The notes under the pieces are model-generated. The model had not been told where the DNA came from. It saw only the letters and a program-made list of their open reading frames with translations, and did not search any database. Below are positions 1-9,106 of a stretch of DNA of 64,000 nucleotides, piece after piece (positions within the stretch are counted from its first letter, which is position 1; each line of letters opens with the position of its first letter). This DNA is from Papiliotrema nemorosa. Taxonomy: Eukaryota; Basidiomycota; Tremellomycetes; Tremellales; Rhynchogastremaceae. Position numbers and translations under genes: made by a program. The stretch covers positions 177,777-241,776 of the forward strand of contig JASKOT010000028.1 in the NCBI GenBank assembly GCA_032158125.1, in the 5' to 3' direction.

Positions 1-1
1 C

Positions 2-2032
2 GGGGAGGGATGGTATGCGGGGATCTTGGGGTACCAAGGTGGAACGAGGAACATCTACGGGGACAGGATTGGGCTACTAGCTCAGCTGGAAGTGGATGGG
101 CGGGTTGTTGCCAGGAGTGGAGAGGGATGGGAATGGTCCTACGGGGCGATCAAGACGTCGGAGATTTACAATGGAGAGGTGTACGACTCGACTCTGCCCG
201 ATGTTGACTTGAGCGCCGGGGAATGGGAGGCTGTCGAGGTTCTGGACTTTCCCTCGGCCACCTTGAACTCTACGCAGTCGCCTCCGGTCAGGATCGTAGA
301 CACGGTCAAGCCGAGGGAGATCATCACAACGGCATCTGGAAAGATGGTGGTCGATTTTGGGCAAAACTTTGGCGGGGTGATTAGGATTCTCTCCGAGCCC
401 CCAAACGCCGGACAGCTGGTCATCCAACACGCCGAGGTGATGGAGCACGGCGAGCTGGGGACGAGGCCGCTTCGATATGCCAAGGCCACCGAGGTGATCA
501 CCCTCGGTGGGGGTTCGCTCAAGGGGTATATGCCGAAATTCACCTTTCACGGATTCCGATATGCCGAAATCACTGGCTGGCCGGGGCTTCAACTTGGCGA
601 CCTCGAAGGGGTCGTCGTGCAGTCTTCCATGCAGCGTGCGGGCCACTTTTCCTGCTCTCACGAGCTCATTACTCGTCTTCACGAAAACTGCGTCTGGTCG
701 ACCATGGCGAATACCATTAGCGTTCCGACGGATTGCCCTCAACGAGACGAGCGACTCGGCTGGACGGGAGATATCTGCGTCTATGCGCCGACCATGTCGT
801 ACCTCTTTGACACCTCGGGATTCCTCGCTGAATGGCTCAGGGATCTGGAGCACGACCAGAGGAGGTTGGACGGCATCGTGCCGATTTTTTGTCCCGATAC
901 CGGTACGGATCACTCTTTCCCCGAGGCCATCTGGGGCGACGCTTCGGTGCTCACACCTTTTGATACGTATTGCGCCAATGCCGATCGACAAGTGTTGGCT
1001 CGACAGTATGATTCGGTCAAGCTGTGGTTGAGCAAAGGAGTGCAGCGTAACCCTGCCACCGGTCTCTGGTCAAAGGAGCAGGATCAGTTGGGTGATTGGC
1101 TGGCACCGAAAGCTCCGCCCGAGACGCCGAATATGGGACCCACCGATAGCATTCTCGTCGCCGATGCTTGGTTGATTCATACTACAAAGACGGCGGGCAA
1201 GATTGCTCGGGCTATTGGGAAAGATCGGGATGCAGAGGTGTTCGAGGCGCAGGCGGAGCATCTGACCTCGGCGTTTTACCTCGAGTATGTGACGGCTTCA
1301 GGGAGGATCTTGTCGGATACTCAGACTGCCCTCTGTCTGCTTCTAAAGTATGACATTTTCCCTACCGCAAAGAATGGCTCGACAGAGTCGCCGGCCGCGC
1401 ATTACCGGAAAATCTTTTCGCAACGTCTCGTCGAGCTGGTGAGAAAAGCCAACTGGCAGGTCGATACGGGGTTTGCCGGCACTCCGATCATCCTTCAGAC
1501 GCTCGCCGATACCGGACACATTGATCATGCTTACCGAATGCTCCAATCCAAAAATTGTCCCTCTTGGCTGGCATGCGTGCTGCTCGGCGCCACCACCATC
1601 TGGGAGAGGTGGGACAGCATGTTGTCTGATGGGTCCATCAATCCCGGTGAGATGACCAGTTTCAACCATTACGCCCTGGGCAGCGTCGCGAGCTTTATGC
1701 ACGAGTACATTGGAGGGTTGCGGTCGTTGGAGCCTGGATGGAAGAGGTTTTCGGTGAAACCCCAGCCCGGTGGTACGGTGACTTGTGCCAAGACGAGTCA
1801 TCTCACTCCATATGGGATTGCATCGGTCGAGTGGGAGGTAAAGGATGGGAAGATGACCGTGGACGTGGTGGTCCCGCCCAACACGTCGGCAGAGGTGGAG
1901 CTGCCGGGCCTGCGAGAGTCGGTTGGAAGTGGAAAGAGGCACTTTGAGATGGCGTTTCAACAGCCAGCCTTTCCGCCGAAAGTGTACGAGCCTCATTTCG
2001 CCCCGGTCCGACCGAATGAGTGGGTTGCGTAG
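2..2032 (+). CDS. alpha-L-rhamnosidase, GH78 family (5' partial)
   Basis: Hydrolyses terminal alpha-L-rhamnose from plant glycosides or pectin side chains. The frame is open from base 2 to the stop at 2030-2032 without an intron; the N-terminus lies outside the window. The start shows the usual GH78 beta-domain motif GWYAGxLGYQG. The catalytic (alpha/alpha)6 domain holds the signature PTDCPQRDERLGWTGD at about 725-772, whose acidic residues include the family's general acid. GATTIWERWD near 1590, which probably carries the general base Glu, and SFNHYALG follow, with a C-terminal beta-sandwich domain. Family members are usually 850-950 residues; about 677 are visible. No secretion signal can be judged because the 5' end is missing. 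Its neighbours are a beta-glucosidase and a sugar transporter, suggesting joint use of rhamnosyl-glucosides. Confidence 0.93.
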   Translation, partial: GEGWYAGILGYQGGTRNIYGDRIGLLAQLEVDGRVVARSGEGWEWSYGAIKTSEIYNGEVYDSTLPDVDLSAGEWEAVEVLDFPSATLNSTQSPPVRIVDTVKPREIITTASGKMVVDFGQNFGGVIRILSEPPNAGQLVIQHAEVMEHGELGTRPLRYAKATEVITLGGGSLKGYMPKFTFHGFRYAEITGWPGLQLGDLEGVVVQSSMQRAGHFSCSHELITRLHENCVWSTMANTISVPTDCPQRDERLGWTGDICVYAPTMSYLFDTSGFLAEWLRDLEHDQRRLDGIVPIFCPDTGTDHSFPEAIWGDASVLTPFDTYCANADRQVLARQYDSVKLWLSKGVQRNPATGLWSKEQDQLGDWLAPKAPPETPNMGPTDSILVADAWLIHTTKTAGKIARAIGKDRDAEVFEAQAEHLTSAFYLEYVTASGRILSDTQTALCLLLKYDIFPTAKNGSTESPAAHYRKIFSQRLVELVRKANWQVDTGFAGTPIILQTLADTGHIDHAYRMLQSKNCPSWLACVLLGATTIWERWDSMLSDGSINPGEMTSFNHYALGSVASFMHEYIGGLRSLEPGWKRFSVKPQPGGTVTCAKTSHLTPYGIASVEWEVKDGKMTVDVVVPPNTSAEVELPGLRESVGSGKRHFEMAFQQPAFPPKVYEPHFAPVRPNEWVA

Positions 2033-2571
2033 CGGATGACATATCTTATGCACATTTCGTTACATATTGCAGGCTAGCGCACGCAAGACTACTTACGGGG
2101 ATCTCACAACGCTTTCGGCGTATCGAGCTATTGTGACGAGGGCGTGGCTTGGAGCAGATCAGAAGTCGAACATGGGTCGAGCGCACGGTCGAACACCGCC
2201 GACAGCGTCGAAAAGATCTTTGGTGTTGACGGTGCACTATTCATAGGCGGGCATGGGTGATCCACCCTGGAAACGCCACGCTCTGTCCGCTTTTGAGAGT
2301 TTTTAGCTCGAGGTATTTTGGGACTGCAGCTACCTATCTATTTCTCGCGTGTCCAATACTCACATGTGATGCATGCCTGCAGAACAGCGCCCTGATTTGG
2401 TATCTGTATCAAGAGGGATCTCATGCTCGGTCCCGTCATGTGTGCTGACCGCTGCAGCGGGAAAGACCTGCTACTCGGCTCCAGATCTCCTCGTTTCGCC
2501 GTCCCTCGCAGGAATCTACCAGTACCCGTCACGATTCTCATGTATGGTGTGCCATTCACGCGAGATCAAAT
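2033..2571. other. intergenic, nothing recognised
   Basis: This stretch follows the rhamnosidase stop. It contains only short frames without conserved features. It probably holds the 3' UTR of the rhamnosidase and of the doubtful minus-strand gene to its right. Confidence 0.4.
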
Positions 2572-2865
2572 CTACTGCGCTTCCGAGGTGGGGACGGCTG
2601 CATTCATGATACGAGATTGGGCGGCGCTTTCTGTGACTGGCGCTTCAAGTGTGATACCGAGCAAATCTACAATCATCCGTATACGGCTGGCGCTGTCGCT
2701 GAATGACCTCGTCACCCCATACTGTCCTCCAGTAGCGGTATCGATATCGCGGCCTACGTCCTCCAGCTGTTGCAGTATCGTCCCCAGTCGGCGGCGGAGA
2801 TCCCGTGGCACGATTTCAACCTCGTCATAGAGGATACTCGGAGCAGTACGCAAAGCGTTGCTCAT
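2572..2865 (-). CDS. hypothetical small protein (doubtful)
   Basis: I do not recognise this protein. The single-exon frame encodes about 97 residues from the Met at 2865; an in-frame upstream Met at 3015 would lengthen it to 147. The segment ILYDEVEIVPRDLRRRL is followed by a heptad-like stretch (LGTILQQLEDVGRDI) that could form a short helix pair. No signal peptide or intron is visible. It sits between the converging rhamnosidase and beta-glucosidase genes. Its acidic/hydrophobic pattern looks more protein-like than the surrounding frames, but chance is not excluded. Confidence 0.3.
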   Translation of the reverse strand: MSNALRTAPSILYDEVEIVPRDLRRRLGTILQQLEDVGRDIDTATGGQYGVTRSFSDSASRIRMIVDLLGITLEAPVTESAAQSRIMNAAVPTSEAQ

Positions 2866-3264
2866 GGTATGGGGGTTATTTGGGCGTCCGGGTGATTCGG
2901 AACTGTCAAATGGAAATTGAATTGAAGGACAAAAGTTGTTTTGCCTCAGAAACTGGTTAGTTGCATGATCAAATTCTATATTTCTATGTGCATTGATAAA
3001 GCTATGCTTTTCCATGCGGAGCCGGTCAGTGCCTTGCCAATCTTACTCGCGCCACGCCCTGTGGCGTTCCGGTATCCGATGCTAGCGTGCATTCTCGGAA
3101 TCTAGTCACGAACACCGGTCTGAACTATAGTCTGGCGAGCGAGTGCGGCACCGGCATGTGGATGTGTCCATCGCTGGTGCCCCGATGCCAAGGCTGCTTT
3201 TTTCATTCACTTATAAGGTCTATTATATCTTCTTTCCTTTCCTCCGACCTGCAAGTGTCCCGCT

Positions 3265-5867
3265 TCACTTCTGAAGGGTCAAGGTGATATTGCCCGACTG
3301 CTGGACGTCTCTGCTCGAGTTGCCCACGTAAACCGTGTGAATACCATCCGGGATGGTCCAGCCCGCAATGCAAACGTTCCAGTAGCTGCTGTCAGAGTCC
3401 CACCAATAGGCCGAGACGCACCTGAGATCCCGTCGAGTGAGCTCAAAAGTGACTCGCTTTGTCTCTCCCGGCTGAAGATGAGCCGTATCAAAACCTCTCA
3501 ACATTTTTGGCGGCGCTCCCTCTGCGGGCGAACCGAGGTAGAGCTGCGGTACCTCGGTACCGTACACGTCACCCGTGTTGCAGACGTCCACGCTGACCCA
3601 TGCAATCACATCGTAGAGGTTTTTCGAATTCGCGGGTGCATCGGCGTCGAGCGAATCAGTGTTGGCTGATACAGCGATATTTTCCATCTTGAACGTGGTG
3701 TACGAGAGGCCTGCGTGTCAGCGCGTGATCGGTTGGCAAGTGACTTGCCAAATCCAAAGGGGTAGATCGGCTCAATGTTTTGCTGATCAAAGTGTCGATA
3801 GTCGATAAACAAACCCTCGGTGTAATCGATATCCTATGATCAGCTGCGGCGTGCTCGGGTGACTCACGACGAGACTCTGGTTGTTGGGCTGCAGAGTCGT
3901 GTCGGCCACGGCGGGAAAGTCGGACATCTGTGGTGAGCGATACTATACAGAGACTATCCCTACATTGGCAGCAAGAGTATGGGGAAGCTTTGCTCCTGGA
4001 TTCACGCATCCAAACAAGACATCAACCACCGCGTTGCCCGACTCTTGTCCCAAACCCCCAGCGTCCAAAATGGCAGTGACATTCTCATGATCGTACCATC
4101 CGACCGTTTCGAACGGCCCACAAGAACTGTACACGACAATTGTGTTATTACACGCCGACGCGACAGACCTCACAGTCTCCTCGCCTTCAAAACTCGCAGT
4201 GAGGTTGACCCTGTCGTATCCTTCCCCGCATTGCGTTCGAATGTCGACGATGCAAGCTCCATTATTGTTTCCAGTAGTCGCAGCATAGGCGGCTTGTCGA
4301 GTGTGATTGAGATTGTCAAAGTAGGCGTTGATCTGCGACTTTCCTTCCCGAGCTTTGGTCTGCAGAGCCTCGTACAGGGTGATCAGGTACGGGTTGTTGG
4401 CGTAGGAAGCGCCAAAACCACCAGCAAAAGTGCTGGGCTCGTTGGACGGTGCAAAGCCAAATCCATTGGCCGTGGCCGGGTACCCAAAGAGGCTCACGGC
4501 TAAGTGTCAGCCAGTGCCAGTGCCCGACACCTACTCGAAGCTTGTCCAAAGACGGAAATGTAGCCACCACCTTGAAGAGGAAGAGCTTTGTTTTCATTCT
4601 TGAGCAGCACGATCGACTTGGCACCAATCTCTCGCAACATCTCGTTTCGTTGAGGATCCAGAGCATTTCGGGTTGTGTCGAGCGACGGGAATCCATTATT
4701 TTGACCAGTCTGGTACCAAGCCGAGACGATCCGAGTGACCATGTCGTCCAATCTCTCGTATGGAATCGTGCCGTTCTCCAGAGCGCGGGAAAAGGTACTG
4801 TTCATGCCAAACGGGGCTGTCATGAGCACCAATCCTCAGCGTCCGACCCACTCGGACCACCAAAGCCTCCGCCTTCCCGACCGAATGGCGGGGTTGTAAA
4901 CCCAATGACTGAATCGAGACCGGTCAAAGCAGCATCAATTTCAGTCCCCTCGTACACGGAACCAAAGTCGGACAAGACCCATCCTTGAAAGTTGAGCTCT
5001 TCGTGGAGCCATTTACCCAAAGAGACGGGATCGGCACAGGCATATGTACCGTTGAGACCGTTGTACGAGCACATGACAGACACGACACCCGCGTGCACGG
5101 CGTCCTGGAACGGCCAGATGTACAACTCGTGAGCTGTTCTGGAACGTCAGAATGGGTCCTGAAGCTCGACTGACCGGTCATCCATGTTGGAGCTGGTCCA
5201 TTGACGTCCAGTCTCTCCGTCATTGCCGATATAATGCCGGACCATGGCCATGACGCCTTGATCTTGCAGACCATGGACATGCTGGATAGCAGCTTGCCCC
5301 GCGAGATATGGGTCTGCCCCGTTGTCTGCCAATGAGCCAACGATGGGCACCAGTATCACCCACACTCAAAGCCCCGACCTGCTTGCGGGGTCCGCATGAG
5401 ATTGACACCAGGACCAAACTGAGTCGTGATCCCTTTGATCCGGGCCTCTTCACCGATCGCCTTGGCTCGTTTATACCAGAGATCTCGGTCCCAGCTGGCG
5501 GCAGCTGAGAATCAGCGCGCACCTTGGACTACACCCACCAGTCAAGGCTTGAGGCATAGAGGACGCAAAGGGCGCCCCTCGGACACCTTCCGAACCATCG
5601 GCATAGAACAAACCGGGGTATCCCAGTCGCTCGACGGCTCCGACCGGCGCATTGGAGATGGACTGTTGGGTGATGTTGAGCTTTTCCTCTAGCGACATTT
5701 GTGCCACAAGGGCTGTCATCAGCACGAGCTCTTGAAGCTTCCTGCTCACCCTTGGCTTGATTGTAAGCATCTTGCCAACCGTCCGAGCCGTCTGCGTACG
5801 GGATCAAGTAGTCCACTTGGGCCAGCACCGGGAGGATTGTGGCTAATGCAACGAGAATTGCCCTCAT
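3265..5867 (-). CDS. secreted beta-glucosidase, GH3 family
   Basis: Releases glucose from the non-reducing end of beta-glucosides such as cellobiose or flavonoid glucosides. The Met at 5867 starts a signal peptide ([16 protein letters not shown]). GH3 N-domain motifs follow: [19 protein letters not shown] and [10 protein letters not shown], then [11 protein letters not shown] with the nucleophile Asp in SDF. The C-domain starts near APFGMNSTF and contains SIVLLKNE and [10 protein letters not shown] fibronectin-III-like end begins at [15 protein letters not shown] and includes FGFGLSYTTF. About nine introns of 34-45 nt join these blocks (for example 5713-5749, 5505-5538 and 5326-5363). One at 3711-3748 has a GC donor. 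The product is about 750 residues, close to fungal enzymes. It is transcribed divergently from the sugar transporter. Confidence 0.92.
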
Positions 5868-5912
5868 TTTGGTGTCGACTTGGGGGGCTGTCCCATCTGG
5901 CCAAGGTTACTC

Positions 5913-5930
5913 CTTTTATGCTTGCCCCGC
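5913..5930 (-). promoter_or_regulatory. TATA-like box plus GCGGGGC motif of beta-glucosidase
   Basis: Read on the minus strand, GCGGGGC (5930-5924) is followed by AAG and then CATAAAAG (5920-5913), 46 nt before the ATG. GCGGGG fits SYGGRG, the binding consensus of the carbon catabolite repressors Mig1/CreA. Binding is inferred. Confidence 0.45.
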
Positions 5931-6054
5931 TGCGGTGCTGCATCGTGCCCCATGGCGCCAAGCGTTCCCTACTTCGGGCAACAGCGAAATGAGCTCGAGG
6001 TCCAGAGGTTTGTCGGGTCCGGTACATCACCTAGCTGATCATGACGGTCGCCAT

Positions 6055-6067
6055 CGGGTTAGACCCG
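6055..6067. promoter_or_regulatory. CGG-N7-CCG inverted repeat, candidate Zn2Cys6 operator
   Basis: CGGGT-TAG-ACCCG is a perfect 5-bp inverted repeat with a 3-nt spacer. It also reads as CGG-N7-CCG, the half-site geometry typical of fungal Zn2Cys6 activators. It lies inside the shared promoter of the two sugar genes. The cognate regulator is unknown. Confidence 0.4.
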
Positions 6068-6474
6068 GACGGGATGGTCCGTCAAAGTCAAAGGTCGACC
6101 TTTTCGTCCGCTCCAGTAGGTCGAGCAGAAGAACCTTTACACCGAGCTCCTTGTGCATTTCGGTCCATCATTAGCCCACCGGTAATTGCCGAGCGAGTCC
6201 GTGAGAAGGCCCTTTAACAGGTCTTGTCACGAGGATGCGATGATGTAAAGTCACTGCATGGCATTATGTTGAACCGAGCATCACGGCGCTCAGGAACGCC
6301 ACGTGACCAATCGTCGGACAATATAGCCTACAATGTGGACGCCCCTCCGGCATTTCAATTAAACCGGGTGCTGCGCTGCCGCCTGGACTCAACTTTGGTC
6401 CGGTCTTTTTTCATCGATGGTTCCCCGTACGGAGCTTCGTCCGCTCCTGCTACACATCATGCTCTCATCATCGA

Positions 6475-6488
6475 TATATAAGCGGGGC
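6475..6488 (+). promoter_or_regulatory. TATA box overlapping a GCGGGGC motif, sugar transporter
   Basis: TATATAAG (6475-6482) runs directly into GCGGGGC (6482-6488), about 90 nt before the transporter ATG. A second SYGGRG-type site, CCCCCAC (reverse strand GTGGGGG), lies at 6507-6513. Both fit a Mig1/CreA-type repressor. Confidence 0.5.
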
Positions 6489-6565
6489 CAAGGAATGTCG
6501 ATCGTTCCCCCACACTCGACTCTGTCCATCACATTAGTGACACACGACACAAGGTTGAGCCCACC

Positions 6566-8526
6566 ATGACGACACTTCAAGGAAACCCCCATCTCGAGGA
6601 TGAAAAGGCCGACGCATACCAAGGTATCGAGCATCGAGATTTGGAACAACATGTCGATCTAAAAGGACGAGAAGCTCATGAAGCTTTCGAACAAGGTCAA
6701 GTCGCCACGGGATACGAAAACATTTCAATCCCTCAGACGTTTGTCAAGTTCAAAATGGCTTGTCTCTTTTGCTTCTTGGCTACTTTTGCTGCTGCAACAG
6801 ATGGGTATCAAAGTGAGCTATTGCATATACACCGAGTACTACGCTGACGAATAGTCGGTATCAATGTGAGTGAGATCGGCGTCGATGATTATGGTATACT
6901 AACATCAAAGGGTAACATCATTGCCAACCCTGGTTTCGTCGAGCAATTTGCTACCGAGACCAACGCTGCCGGTGCAAGGATCCTATCCGCCCCTGTATTA
7001 TCAGCCATCGGTACGATTCAGTCTGTCGGGCAGATTATTGGAATGTGTTCCTTACCTTTGTGAGCTCTTTGACACTACGACCTGATCGACCCTAAGCTCG
7101 TAGCCTCGCCTCCAACTTTGGTCGAAAGCCAGCAATGTTTGCCCTCTGGCTGATCCTCGCATGCAGTGTCATCTGCGAGTCTGTCGCGAAAAAGTGGCAA
7201 GTCTGGGTTAGTAACCAACTCGACCTTTGGCTAGCACGCTGACATTCAGTTTGTTGCCAAGCTGTTCTCTGGTATCGGAGTCGGATCGCTCCAATTCGTC
7301 ACGCCAACCTACGTCTCCGAAGTCGCACCCGTCCGAGTCCGAGGTTTCCTCTTGATGATGTACAACTTTTGGTTCTCGGTCGGTGGATTCTTTGCTCCGG
7401 TCGCACTCCAAGTCATGTCCACCTATGCGCCCAAAGACTTTCGAACACCCATCTACACTCAATGGGCCCACATTGGCGTCATGTTGATCATCTACGTCTT
7501 TTTACCCGAATCTCCCGCATGGCTCGCGTCCAAGGACCGAGTCGAAGATGCCAAGAAGAACATGCGAAAAATCTACAAGGGCGTCGAGGGTTTCGATGTC
7601 GACGAACAATATCTTGTCCTCCAGCAGACCATCGCGCACGAACGGGCCGTTGCGGCCGAGCAGGGCACCGAAAAATGGTGGAGCATCTTCAAGGGAGTCA
7701 ACGCTCGACGAACATTGGCCTCGACTTGGGCTCTGTCCAGTCAACAGTGAGTCAATGTGGAAATGAACAGGGGGCTGACCTGCCCAGAGTCTTAGGTTTG
7801 ACATTGTTCTACACCTACAGTGCCTACTTTTTCCAAACGGCAGGAATTGCCGACCCCTTTGCAGTCACTTGCATCACCAACGGCATCCAATTGGTCATCA
7901 TTCTCATTGTCGCTGCCACGGTCGATCGATTTGGACGAAGAAACATCTGTTGTGGCGGTTTGACCACAATGTGCGTCGCCGTCACCCTCATCGGTATCTT
8001 GGGCGTCACCAAGCGAAGTGACGCCACCAACAAGCTCCTGGTCTTCTTCTCCTGTATCTTTAGTGAGTCATATGTGAGACAATATCACTATGCGCTGACA
8101 GACCCAGTTGTCGGTCTCCAGTGTTCCGGTTCTACCGGTTGGGGTTTCGTCGGAGAGCTTTCCTCTCAGCGACTTCGACCTTATACTGCCGGATTTGCTG
8201 CCGCCATCTCGTGTGTTGGAGGTGTCATCATGAACGTTCTGGTCCCATACATGCTCAACGAGAACCAATGGAACTGGGGTCTAAAAACCGCATTCTTCTA
8301 CACTGGTCTCGGTGCACCCTTTGCCGCCGCCTCGTGGTTTATCATCCCAGAGCCCGCTGGGTGGGTCTATCAACAATTTATTTATCGCATGTACTGACAG
8401 GACAGGCTGTCAGCTGCTGAGCTTGATGAACTGTTCGAGTCCAAGGTCAAGCCGTGGCGATTCCACAAAACCAAGACTGCTCTCCAGAAATCGCTCGAGG
8501 CGGAACGATTGGCTGGACATCGGTAG
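6566..8526 (+). CDS. MFS sugar transporter
   Basis: A plasma-membrane sugar/H+ symporter of the sugar-porter branch. It starts MTTLQGNPHLEDEKAD with a hydrophilic cytosolic N-tail, then FLATFAAATDGYQ in helix 1. Conserved family motifs are SNFGRKPAM (loop 2-3), GIGVGSLQFVTPTYVSEVAPVRVRG (helices 4-5), FLPESPAWL (after helix 6) and VDRFGRRN (loop 8-9). It ends with PEPAG, an intron and a C-tail AELDELFESKVKPWRF typical of fungal hexose and disaccharide porters. About seven short introns join the exons. The head-to-head position with a secreted beta-glucosidase suggests uptake of glucose, cellobiose or a related glucoside; the exact substrate cannot be read from sequence. Confidence 0.9.
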
Positions 8527-9106
8527 ATTTTCCGCTATCGGAAAGTACACTGGCAGTGCTTGTTGGGAGAACCATGGCTGTGCAGAGGTCAAGCTGTCTA
8601 TACTCGTAGCCGGTGCTCGTAATCATAGTTTCAAGATAACTGGGTGATGCAATGTTTCCGGGTGCCATTATCTCCCGTACCGCTACGCTCATATTCTCGC
8701 CGTTGCAAGATGTATGTGATCCTCGGACCACCAGTGAGCTCGCATGTAGTAAACCTCGAAAAGGTACCATAGAGTTGAAAGGGATCGCCGTGGTGCACCG
8801 TGGGAAGATTGAGAAATGCCCCGTTTGCGTCACGATCCCCCCTCGACGCCATCCATTGGACACCCGTCACCGTCAACAACAATCACCATAGCACGTTGGG
8901 AGACGACACATCCAGCATCCTGGGGTTTAGACCGACTCGGCTGTTAGGGAAGCATTGCACTCCCACTCGAATTCTGGGAAAACCCGACTCGAAGCGCTCA
9001 GAGTCACCGCAGCACCCATCTCCAACGTCATAGCGCTCCGGGTCGCCTACCCCGCCTAGCGATACAATCATCTTCTGAGCGACGCAGACCGAGCACCAAT
9101 TCCGCC
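8527..9106. other. intergenic, nothing recognised
   Basis: A 580-bp tandem-gene spacer. It must hold the transporter 3' UTR and the AP180 promoter. I see no repeat, RNA gene or convincing frame. Confidence 0.5.

Larger units (their letters stand above)
5868..6565. promoter_or_regulatory. divergent promoter of beta-glucosidase and sugar transporter
   Basis: The 698-bp gap between the start codons of two genes reading away from each other. TATA-like boxes sit on both sides, each adjacent to a GCGGGGC motif, and a CGG-N7-CCG palindrome lies between them. The arrangement suggests co-regulation of sugar release and uptake. Function is inferred from motifs only. Confidence 0.6.

Noticed and set aside
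77..991. Long open frame on the minus strand, about 300 codons
   Set aside because: It lies wholly antisense to the rhamnosidase catalytic domain, has no recognisable motif, and is explained by codon bias of the real gene.
3700..3760. Apparent frameshift near the 3' end of the beta-glucosidase
   Set aside because: A GC-AG intron explains it and restores a conserved block.
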